7,365 nucleotides of DNA from Planctomycetota bacterium. Lineage in GTDB: Bacteria; Planctomycetota; Phycisphaerae; WQYP01. The number at the start of each line of letters is the position of its first letter. Position 1 is the first letter of the stretch. The notes beneath the pieces are model-generated. The model ran no database searches. It saw nothing but the letters and a program-made list of their open reading frames with translations, and was not told the origin of the DNA. Below, one piece after another: positions 1 to 6,060 of the stretch. The stretch covers positions 1 to 7,365 of the forward strand of contig JAJYPG010000057.1 of NCBI GenBank assembly GCA_021795535.1. The letters are read 5' to 3'. The position numbers and the translations under genes were made by a program.

Positions 1-2
1 TT

Positions 3-227
3 GGCCATAGTCTACAAAACAAGCCCTTTTTTGCGATTTCGCTTGGCCATAGTCTATAAAACAAGGACATCACTTTGGCCATCTTCTACATTTTAAGCAC
101 TTTGCTCACACTTTTTTCACCACTTTCCCAAAATAGTCCGGTCCTTCTTTCCTTGCGCTCTACTGATCACCTGCTCAACATTCTCCTGCTCTCGGCGCAG
201 CCGCCGGCCATCTTCTACATTTTAAGC
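3..227 (+). repeat. Four copies of a ~21-bp GGCCAT motif
   Basis: Copies begin at 3, 45, 77 and 206. The first two read GGCCATAGTCTACAAAAC and GGCCATAGTCTATAAAAC, followed by AAG. The last two read GGCCATCTTCTACATTTT, followed by AAG. The shared pattern is GGCCAT, two variable bases, TCTA, a pyrimidine, an A/T-rich stretch, then AAG. Three copies are preceded by TT. Spacing is 42, 32 and 129 bases, so this is not a regular array. The role is unknown. A protein-binding site array or the remains of a dispersed repeat family are both possible. Confidence 0.7.
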
Positions 228-334
228 ACTTTGCTCACACTTTTCTCGCAACTTTCCCAAAAGAGTCCTGCTCTTCTTTCCTTGAGCTCTAATGATCACC
301 TGATCAACTCTCTCCTGCTCTCGGTACAGCCGCC
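77..334 (+). repeat. Two tandem 129-bp direct repeats
   Basis: Unit A (77-205) and unit B (206-334) align without gaps. By hand I count about 14 mismatches in 129 positions, and the first 39 bases are identical. The period is a multiple of three, so an open frame through both units gives a repeated hydrophobic peptide. Most of the base differences change the amino acid and no start site supports it, so I read the repeat as non-coding. The right end passes into a short CAGCCGC tandem (about 328-346), just before the response regulator. No other gene is seen in 1-383. Confidence 0.85.
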
Positions 335-383
335 AGCCGCCAGCCCTTGACCTGCGGCCTGCCGGCGGTTGAGATTCATTGCT

Positions 384-1085
384 ATGGATGTATGCAAAGC
401 GCTTATTCTGGTGATAGAGGATGACACCGCGATACGGCGATTCCTCCATATCGCCCTGACCGGGCAGCATTACCGGGTGGTTGAGGCCGCAACCGCGGAT
501 GCGGGCCTGCGTGAATTTGGCCTACAGGCACCGGATATGGTCATACTGGACCTGGGCCTGCCGGACCGCGACGGAATGGACTTGGTGCGTGACCTGCGAC
601 AGTTGTCGCAGGTCCCTGTTTTAATAGTTTCCGCACGCGGCCAGGAACGCGGAAAAATAGAGGCCCTGGACGCCGGTGCGGACGATTACCTGACCAAACC
701 CTTTGGTGCGGGTGAACTCCTGGCCCGCGTGCGTGTGGCGCTGCGCCGGGCGGCCACCACAGGACAAACCAGCGGCAATATTCTGACGGCGGGTGAAATC
801 ACCATCAATCGCGATGCCCGGCAGGTGACAGTGGCGGGCCGGATGGTGCATCTGACTCCGCATGAATACCGCCTGCTGATGGTATTGCTGCGTAATGTGG
901 GAAAAGTGCTGACGCACAAACAACTGCTCAAGGCGGTATGGGGAACCTCCCAGGTTTTTGAAACACATTATGTACGTGTATACATGAATCAGCTACGCAA
1001 AAAGCTTGAGCCGGATCCGTCTCAGCCACGGTATATACTGACCGAAACCGGGGTGGGTTACCGATTTAATGTGCCGGAGGAATAA
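384..1085 (+). CDS. kdpE: KdpE-type response regulator (OmpR/PhoB family)
   Basis: DNA-binding response regulator that, in the Kdp system, is phosphorylated by the KdpD sensor kinase and activates the kdpFABC high-affinity K+ transporter genes under K+ limitation. The 233-residue protein has a receiver domain (about 5-122) with acidic residues E12-D13-D14, phospho-acceptor D56 in ILDLGLPDRDG, S83 and K105 in LTKPF. A winged-helix domain follows (about 135-230), with LTPHEYRLL, GKVLTHKQLL and a terminal TGVGYRF. Similarity to E. coli KdpE is strong throughout, especially AIRRFL, DLGLPD, ALDAGADDYL and the HYxRxYMxxLRxKLE segment. I chose ATG 384; a TTG at 369 would add five residues, and neither has a good Shine-Dalgarno. 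kdpD normally lies directly upstream and often overlaps, but here the upstream DNA is the repeat block, so the gene looks detached from its partner. Another OmpR-family role is possible. Confidence 0.9.
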   Translation: MDVCKALILVIEDDTAIRRFLHIALTGQHYRVVEAATADAGLREFGLQAPDMVILDLGLPDRDGMDLVRDLRQLSQVPVLIVSARGQERGKIEALDAGADDYLTKPFGAGELLARVRVALRRAATTGQTSGNILTAGEITINRDARQVTVAGRMVHLTPHEYRLLMVLLRNVGKVLTHKQLLKAVWGTSQVFETHYVRVYMNQLRKKLEPDPSQPRYILTETGVGYRFNVPEE

Positions 1086-1099
1086 GGAAAACTCCGAGG

Positions 1100-1162
1100 A
1101 TGTGCGGGCGGATTGTCCGTTTCGCCGCACACGTCGATACCAGTGATATGTTTCTTCGATAT
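1100..1162 (+). pseudogene. Possible stub of an SRAP (YedK/HMCES-like) gene
   Basis: Fifteen bases after the kdpE stop, an ATG opens a 20-codon frame starting MCGRIVRFAAHVDTSD and ending at TGA 1160-1162. SRAP proteins, which crosslink abasic sites in single-stranded DNA, start with Met-Cys-Gly-Arg, where Cys2 is catalytic. AAGGA lies 12 bases upstream and GAGG directly abuts the ATG. No SRAP-like continuation is visible in any frame after the stop, so if this is real it is only a truncated remnant. The match is short and could be chance. Confidence 0.25.
1101..1131 (+). other. Stem-loop just downstream of kdpE
   Basis: TGTGCGG (1101-1107) pairs perfectly with CCGCACA (1125-1131), with a short inner CGGA/TCCG stem (1109-1112 with 1116-1119). 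No T-run follows, so it is not a classical terminator, though it lies where kdpE transcription would be expected to end. Confidence 0.4.
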
Positions 1163-1178
1163 TGAATACCCGGATGCC

Positions 1179-1284
1179 TTAATCCCGATTTCAGTTTCAG
1201 GGGGTGTGCCCGTTTTTTATCAGGAACGTTTGAATCGCAAACGCGCCCGTGGGCACGCCGCTGGTTCCGATGTATCGGGATTGA
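1179..1284 (+). other. Nested three-level inverted repeat, possible structured RNA
   Basis: Three pairings nest within each other. AATCCCGAT (1181-1189) pairs with ATCGGGATT (1274-1282), extendable by a T-G and a T-A pair. GGTGTGCCC (1203-1211) pairs with GGGCACGCC (1251-1259) with one wobble. CGTTTG (1227-1232) pairs with CAAACG (1238-1243) around a 5-base loop. The element lies in the 256-base stretch between kdpE and the ATPase gene. I match it to no known riboswitch or RNA family. Confidence 0.4.
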
Positions 1285-1303
1285 ATAGGTCTCAACATTG
1301 CTT

Positions 1304-1323
1304 TTACTCAACGTGTTGAGTAA
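1304..1323. promoter_or_regulatory. Palindrome overlapping a possible -35 box
   Basis: TTACTCAA (1304-1311) and TTGAGTAA (1316-1323) are perfect arms around CGTG. The right arm contains TTGAGT (1316-1321), which could be a -35 for TATGAT at 1341-1346, though the 19-base gap is long. A second CTCAAC (1291-1296) could pair with the same GTTGAG. It could be an operator for the ATPase gene or a weak terminator stem; no U-rich tail is seen beyond TTT. Confidence 0.4.
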
Positions 1324-1341
1324 TTTGTATGAGCATTTCCT

Positions 1342-1401
1342 ATGATACGACAAACCATATATAACATGATACTCCGACGAATCGGTTAAAAAAGGCGGTT
1401 T
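1342..1401 (+). pseudogene. Out-of-use N-terminal segment of the DUF4143 ATPase gene
   Basis: From ATG 1342, in the same frame as the ATPase, the DNA reads MIRQTIYNMILRRIG, stop TAA (1387-1389), then KRRF and on into MQVLVGPRQVGKTT. Family members usually have about 20 to 25 residues before the Walker A loop, with a pattern close to a basic-aromatic start, a leucine-rich helix, then RRFIQV. The frame therefore looks like the original N-terminus broken by one nonsense codon, for example GAA to TAA. The alternative ATG at 1366 lies ahead of the same stop. Confidence 0.6.
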
Positions 1402-2529
1402 ATGCAGGTGCTTGTCGGTCCGAGGCAGGTCGGCAAGACCACGCTGGCCATCCAGATTATGCAGGCCGCAACTTTGCCCAGCCATTATGCCACCGCCGAC
1501 GAACCAGGCACACGTGATAACCAATGGCTGGAGCAGCAATGGGACATTGCCCGTCTAAAAGCACAGGATCATCGTGGCGGAGCGTTGCTCGCTCTGGATG
1601 AAGTTCAGAAAATTTCCCACTGGCCCAATACCGTCAAGCGGCTATGGCATGCTGATACACGTGAGGGGTTGCCGCTGAAAGTCCTGCTGCTTGGTTCGTC
1701 GCCCCTGCTTATGCAAACCGGCCTGACCGAAAGCCTTGCGGGCAGGTTTGAAGTCATTCCTGTTCCCCACTGGTCTTTTGCCGAGATGCGCGAAGCCTTC
1801 GACTGGAGCCTTGACAACTACATTTTCTACGGCGGATACCCCGGCGCGGTGGATCTGATTTCCGATCCCGAACGCTGGCGTCGCTATCTGCGCGACTCGC
1901 TCATTGAAACAACCATTTCCCGTGATATTCTGCTGCTTACGCGTGTCGATAAACCGGCACTGCTGCGTCAACTCTTTGAGCTTGCTTGCGCCTATTCCGG
2001 GCAGATACTTTCTTACCAGAAAATGCTCGGCCAGCTTTCCGACGCGGGCAACACCACCACGCTTGCCCACTATCTGCAACTTCTGCGGGGTGCCGGGATG
2101 ACAGCCGGAATCCAAAAGTATTCGTCCGGCTTGATTCGCCAGCGAGCCTCAAGTCCCAAACTTCTGGCGCTGAACACCGGCCTGATCAGTGCCATGAATG
2201 CAAAAACCATTGAACAGGCAAAACAGGATGGCAATTACTGGGGCCGGCTTGTGGAATCGTGCATTGGCGCGCATCTGCTTAATTCCAGTCTGGGTGAAAA
2301 TATTGAGGTTACCTACTGGAGAGAGCGCAATGACGAGGTTGATTTTGTGCTGCGACAAGGACAAACCACCGTCGCCATCGAAATAAAAAGCGGCGGCCAC
2401 AAAGGTTCGCTTCCCGGCATGGAGACGTTCAAGCGGGAATTCAAGCCCAAACGAATACTGCTGGTTGGCGGCCAGGGGATCGCAATGGAAGATTTTCTAG
2501 CCAGGCCCGCCAGTTATTATCTGCGTTAG
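1402..2529 (+). CDS. AAA+ ATPase with DUF4143 domain, N-terminally shortened
   Basis: ATP-binding protein of a large, mostly uncharacterised family common in variable genome regions; the substrate is unknown. As read from ATG 1402 (375 residues), Walker A is GPRQVGKT at 6-13, Walker B is ALLALDEVQ with D66-E67, and a sensor-like LLLGSSPLL lies at 95-103. The C-terminal DUF4143 part (about 190-330) carries an EVDFVL...IEIKS pattern (D314, E327, K329), resembling the PD-(D/E)XK nuclease core. This start leaves only five residues before the P-loop, fewer than normal, because an in-frame TAA at 1387 cuts off the expected N-terminus. AAAGGCGG before ATG 1402 could act as a ribosome site, so a shortened protein may be made. 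No other lesion is seen. The downstream neighbour is convergent, so it stands alone. The family call is firm; activity is doubtful. Confidence 0.85.
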   Translation: MQVLVGPRQVGKTTLAIQIMQAATLPSHYATADEPGTRDNQWLEQQWDIARLKAQDHRGGALLALDEVQKISHWPNTVKRLWHADTREGLPLKVLLLGSSPLLMQTGLTESLAGRFEVIPVPHWSFAEMREAFDWSLDNYIFYGGYPGAVDLISDPERWRRYLRDSLIETTISRDILLLTRVDKPALLRQLFELACAYSGQILSYQKMLGQLSDAGNTTTLAHYLQLLRGAGMTAGIQKYSSGLIRQRASSPKLLALNTGLISAMNAKTIEQAKQDGNYWGRLVESCIGAHLLNSSLGENIEVTYWRERNDEVDFVLRQGQTTVAIEIKSGGHKGSLPGMETFKREFKPKRILLVGGQGIAMEDFLARPASYYLR

Positions 2530-2649
2530 CTTTCCGCGCGATGGCGAGATTGCATACGGGGTAAACATGCCGTGGATGCCAGGCGAGAGCCGGATATAAA
2601 ACTGCGGGCGTACCGCCGGGCGAATCTGGTAAAAGATCCGACCGCCTCT

Positions 2650-2688
2650 ACCATGAAAATTCGGCATTGACTGCCGAATTTTCATGGT
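2650..2688. terminator. Perfect 17-bp palindrome between convergent genes
   Basis: ACCATGAAAATTCGGCA (2650-2666) and its exact reverse complement (2672-2688) flank a TTGAC loop. The inner part, TTCGGCA/TGCCGAA followed by TTTTC on either strand, resembles a bidirectional intrinsic terminator with short U-runs. Placement between the convergent ATPase gene and the flavoprotein operon fits that role. The arms are longer than a terminator needs, so a repeat-element origin is also possible. Confidence 0.5.
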
Positions 2689-2712
2689 GCCAGGGGATCG
2701 CTAATAACAGGA

Positions 2713-2816
2713 CGCAGTTAGCCACTGCGGCGACCGGCGACTTACCGTGCCTTTCCGGCAACCCGGTGCGCTCGCCAGGATGATTCGGGTTTCCGGCCAA
2801 GGCGGGTGGGGGCCGG
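2713..2816. other. Stem-loop-rich convergent intergenic DNA
   Basis: The rest of the 2530-2832 gap has no supportable gene. Stems seen are CGCAGT/ACTGCG (2713-2718 with 2724-2729), CCGG-CA-ACCCG with CGGGT-TT-CCGG (2755-2765 with 2786-2796), and a competing CCGGCC/GGCCGG pair (2793-2798 with 2811-2816). These may help end the leftward operon transcript. In 2530-2649 I see nothing. Confidence 0.35.
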
Positions 2817-2832
2817 GGTTTATCACCGGGGG

Positions 2833-4377
2833 TTAAAGCCAGCGGCGTATTTTGATTAGCGCATGGAGAATTTTTTCGGTGCGCGGTGTCAGACGGGTGC
2901 GGCTGAACGCGTCGCCTGCCCGTTTGAATATCTCGGCTTGTGTGGGATATGGATGAATGGTGCCGGCAATGGATGAAAGACCAAGGCCTGCGGTCATGGC
3001 CAGGGTCATTTCGGAAATCATTTCACCGGCGTGTCGGGCAACGAGTGTGGCACCAAGAATATGGTCTTTTCCGACAGCCATCCGTACCTTAAGGAAACCG
3101 TCGGTTTCGCCATCCAGAATGGCGCGGTCCATGGTCTTAAGGTCCACACGAATGGTCTTAAAGGGTGTACCGGTCTTGATAAGCTGCGTCTCGGAAAGTC
3201 CCACTCCCGCCACCTCTGGATCCGTATAGGTGCAGTGTGGAATTTGCAATCGGCTCACTCTTTCCCGTCCAAAAAACAGGGCGTTGCGCAGAACAATGCG
3301 GGCCATGGCATCGGCCGCGTGCGTAAATTTGCACGCGGAGCAGACATCGCCGGCGGCGAAAATCAATTTGTTTTTGGTGCGCAGAAAATCGTCCACCAGT
3401 ACGCCCTTGTGGGCATCATGCGCGACCCCGGCGGCGGACAGATTCAGGCTTCCGCAATTGGGGGTTCGCCCCACCGCCACCAGAATGGCATCCACGGGAA
3501 GGGTGGACCGACCGCCGGGGCCGGAAAAATAAACGATTTTTTTATCACCATCCACACCAAGCCGCAGCACCGGCTGATCGGCAATGATCTCCACACCATC
3601 CTGTCGGAGGGAAATTTCCACGCGTTCCGCCGCGTCGCGATCTTCCGCGGACAGAAAGGGATGCCCGGAGGTAAGGAGAAAAACACAGGTGCCGAAACGG
3701 GCGAAGGCTTGTGCGAGTTCACAGCCAATGGGACCCGCCCCAATCACCGCCATGCGGCGCGGCAATTCCACCAGGGAAAAAATGGTTTCATTGGTTAAAT
3801 ACCCCACCTGTTCCAGGCCGGGAATGGCGGGAACGGTGGCTCTTGCCCCGGTGGCAATAACAGCACGGCGAAACATGAGCGCCTGCTGACCCACCGCTAC
3901 CGAAGACTTATCGGCAAATGCCGCCGATCCGAAAAACACATCCACACCCAAACCGGCAAAGCGTTTGGCGGAGTCATGATGACTGATGGCGGAACGCAAA
4001 TGACGCATGCGTTCCATTACAGCGGGAAAGCTGCCTGAGAAATTTGCAATCTGCCCGCCAAAAGCCGTAACTTCGGCGACCTCCTGCCAGGCGCGTGCGG
4101 CGCGAATAAGAGCCTTGGATGGCACACAGCCGACGTTCAGACAGTCGCCCCCCATCAGATCTTTTTCAATAAGTGCGACGGTGGCACCAAGGCCCGCCGC
4201 GCCTGCGGCTGTTACCAATCCCGCAGTTCCCGCGCCAATGACGACAAGGTCGTAGCAGGGCTTGGGAGATGGGTTGGTCCAATCCGCAGGATGCACGTTG
4301 GCGGCCAGTATCTGGTTGTATGGGTCTCGTGGCTCAAGAGCCGGTATGGCATGATCTGTAACTGTTGTGCAGGTCAT
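2833..4377 (-). CDS. MerA-like FAD-dependent disulfide oxidoreductase
   Basis: Cytosolic flavoprotein of the class I pyridine nucleotide-disulfide oxidoreductase family, 514 residues, likely moving electrons from NAD(P)H through FAD to a redox-active disulfide; the final acceptor is unknown. Features in order: a ~40-residue N-terminal extension with no metal-binding CxxC, FAD Rossmann motif VIGAGTAG (46-53), redox pair C79/C84 in GGDCLNVGCVPSK, NAD(P) motif VIGAGPIGCE (211-220) with E220, AAGDV (341-345), and a dimerisation domain with HPYPTQAE (475-482). Database entries often call such proteins mercuric reductase, but the HMA domain and the C-terminal vicinal cysteines needed for Hg(II) are absent, and Tyr477 sits where lipoamide dehydrogenases have the catalytic His. 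The start is well supported: GGAGT lies upstream, and ATG overlaps the preceding stop as TAATG, suggesting translational coupling in the arsS operon. The family is sure; the substrate is not. Confidence 0.9.
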   Translation of the reverse strand: MTCTTVTDHAIPALEPRDPYNQILAANVHPADWTNPSPKPCYDLVVIGAGTAGLVTAAGAAGLGATVALIEKDLMGGDCLNVGCVPSKALIRAARAWQEVAEVTAFGGQIANFSGSFPAVMERMRHLRSAISHHDSAKRFAGLGVDVFFGSAAFADKSSVAVGQQALMFRRAVIATGARATVPAIPGLEQVGYLTNETIFSLVELPRRMAVIGAGPIGCELAQAFARFGTCVFLLTSGHPFLSAEDRDAAERVEISLRQDGVEIIADQPVLRLGVDGDKKIVYFSGPGGRSTLPVDAILVAVGRTPNCGSLNLSAAGVAHDAHKGVLVDDFLRTKNKLIFAAGDVCSACKFTHAADAMARIVLRNALFFGRERVSRLQIPHCTYTDPEVAGVGLSETQLIKTGTPFKTIRVDLKTMDRAILDGETDGFLKVRMAVGKDHILGATLVARHAGEMISEMTLAMTAGLGLSSIAGTIHPYPTQAEIFKRAGDAFSRTRLTPRTEKILHALIKIRRWL

Positions 4378-5987
4378 TATTGGACTCCATTATTGGATTC
4401 ATTGGCGATACTGTTGAGCCCCCAATTATAGGAATCAAATACCACCTTCGGTGTTTTCCCGGTGGCAAGGTCCGCGGCCAGCCGCTTGTTGAAGCGAGCG
4501 GCGAACTTGAGGACCGAACCGGCGGCTTGGGTGAAATCTTCATCGTACCAGTCGTAGAGTTTGGTTAAATAAATGGTATTTCCCGACTTGCTGAAGCGCA
4601 GCCAGCGCGGATTGTTGTTTACATATTCCGTCTGACTTTGCAGTTGCGCCTCCAACTTGTCGCCTTCGTAGGCATGTCGGCGAATCGGAGGACTGCCGAT
4701 TGACGCACATACGATGGCAAAACGAATACGCGGATCGGCAAAGTCCGAACGCAGCATCAACTCAATGTTTTCCAGACTGTAAAGCTTGTCGCCAATCTTC
4801 CAGCGCACCGCCGCCCAGCGTTTGTCCGACGGGATGTCCTTGATGGACGAAATTTTCGGGTAATAATCCAATATCAGCCGCATGGTGCATGCGTTGTAGG
4901 CATTGATAAGCAGCGCAAGTTTCTGATTGCGGCCCAGCTTTGCAAAGGGTGCCTTGGCCAAAGAGGCGATATAGTCATCCAGATTTTGTGGGTGTGCCGC
5001 CAGTCCGAAATAATTCACCCAGCCACCAGGATGCACATACGTGGATACCACTTTGTTAAACACGGCATTGCTGAACACAGGCCCGCCGGGCTTGCGGGCG
5101 AATTTGTTGACCAGTTTCACCGGCGGCGGCCCAAACAGTCCCGCCAGCGCCGACCGTTTGATCCATGTGCAGGCCGTAAGACTTAGCATAAGTACCGCCG
5201 CTATGGCCAGAACGGATGTGCGTGTCGTCCAGTCGGCCACGACCGGCGAAACGGCTTGATCTGTTAGCGGCATATCCGCAGCTTCTGATGCGCCGGCCAG
5301 GGCGCGTTTGGCCAGCCGTGTAATATAAAAGCTGACGGCAACAATAAGCGCCAGCCCGACGCCAACGAGGATCCAGTGCAGCCATCCGGCGGATTTTCCC
5401 GCGTTGTCGGTGGCCTGACTCGCCTCATAACCAATATATACATATAGAATTGTTCCGGGCAACATGCAAATCCAGCTTGCCAGCACATACGGACCAAAGC
5501 CAATGCCCGTTAAGCCGAAAAAGTAGTTGCTCAGGTTAAACGGCACCACCGGCGAAAGCCGCAGCAACGCCACAATCTTCCAGCCGTTGGTGCCGATGGC
5601 CGCATCAATCGCCTTGAATTTCGGATTTTTTCCAGCCGCCCGTTCCACGCTGGCGCGAAAGGCGAATCGCCCCAGCAAAAAAGCCGCCACCGACCCCAGC
5701 GTGGCACCCACGGAGACAATCAGCGTGCCCCACACAGGGCCGTAGAGCACGCCCGCCAGCAGCGTAATGGCCGCCCCGGGCACCAGCAGCACCGTCGCCA
5801 CAATATAAATAATGCTGAAGGTCAGAATTCCCACCGCACCATGCTGTCCGAGCCAGTCGTGCAGATGGGCGATTCCCTGCCCCAGCGGCAAGATGCGGGC
5901 GATTGCGATAATACAGAACAGAATTGCCAGAATCGCCAATGTCCGCACGACCCTTGCGATGTGTGACGCCTTATTATATGGACTCAT
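4377..5987 (-). CDS. TVP38/TMEM64 membrane protein fused to DUF547 domain
   Basis: Inner-membrane protein of 536 residues joining two usually separate parts. Residues about 14-228 form a TVP38/TMEM64 (VTT, DedA-superfamily) domain with several hydrophobic segments and the signature RLSPVVPFNLSNYFFGL (144-160) followed by a glycine/proline-rich helix. Relatives include lipid scramblases, but the function here is unknown. A second hydrophobic stretch (257-272) ends in LTAC (Cys273), a lipobox. The rest (about 319-500) is DUF547, with WVNYFGL, LLINAYN, FAIVCASIGSPP and LYDWYDEDF, probably periplasmic. The DUF547 SxGCPP-type motif has Ser instead of Cys. The ATG at 5987 has AAAGGTGA at good distance; ATG 6017 or TTG 6038 would extend the frame but lack a good site. 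An internal ATG at 5273 could start the DUF547 part alone, with no clear ribosome site. It lies 73 bases after arsS and overlaps the flavoprotein gene by one base. Confidence 0.85.
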   Translation of the reverse strand: MSPYNKASHIARVVRTLAILAILFCIIAIARILPLGQGIAHLHDWLGQHGAVGILTFSIIYIVATVLLVPGAAITLLAGVLYGPVWGTLIVSVGATLGSVAAFLLGRFAFRASVERAAGKNPKFKAIDAAIGTNGWKIVALLRLSPVVPFNLSNYFFGLTGIGFGPYVLASWICMLPGTILYVYIGYEASQATDNAGKSAGWLHWILVGVGLALIVAVSFYITRLAKRALAGASEAADMPLTDQAVSPVVADWTTRTSVLAIAAVLMLSLTACTWIKRSALAGLFGPPPVKLVNKFARKPGGPVFSNAVFNKVVSTYVHPGGWVNYFGLAAHPQNLDDYIASLAKAPFAKLGRNQKLALLINAYNACTMRLILDYYPKISSIKDIPSDKRWAAVRWKIGDKLYSLENIELMLRSDFADPRIRFAIVCASIGSPPIRRHAYEGDKLEAQLQSQTEYVNNNPRWLRFSKSGNTIYLTKLYDWYDEDFTQAAGSVLKFAARFNKRLAADLATGKTPKVVFDSYNWGLNSIANESNNGVQ

Positions 5988-6060
5988 GTCGTCACCTTTA
6001 ATATGTGGATTGTTCATGGCCCGCTTTCCCATTCCCAATAAAGGACGCTCTGGGGTCGGT

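Noticed and set aside
3..227. Short repeats considered as a CRISPR array
   Set aside because: Only four imperfect copies with gaps of 42, 32 and 129 bases; no constant spacer length and no cas gene.
75..350. 91-codon frame encoding a repeated hydrophobic peptide
   Set aside because: It starts at TTG with no ribosome site, and the repetition simply reflects the 129-bp DNA duplication. Most of the base differences between the units change the residue, which argues against a conserved protein.
1113..1319. 68-codon frame between kdpE and the ATPase gene
   Set aside because: TTG start, no ribosome site, no recognisable domain, and it overlaps the nested inverted repeats.
2686..2830. Cobalamin riboswitch, suggested by GGTGCC and GCCACTG
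   Set aside because: The conserved blocks that should lie between and after these words are missing, spacing is too short, and no gene lies downstream on that strand.
4375..4397. Repeated CATTATTGGA at the flavoprotein start
   Set aside because: A short 10-bp duplication overlapping the end of the upstream gene; the start context is otherwise normal and no function is implied.
5988..6038. 17-residue N-terminal extension of the TVP38-DUF547 protein
   Set aside because: The first codon is TTG and neither it nor ATG 6017 has a good ribosome site, whereas ATG 5987 has AAAGGTGA at good spacing.
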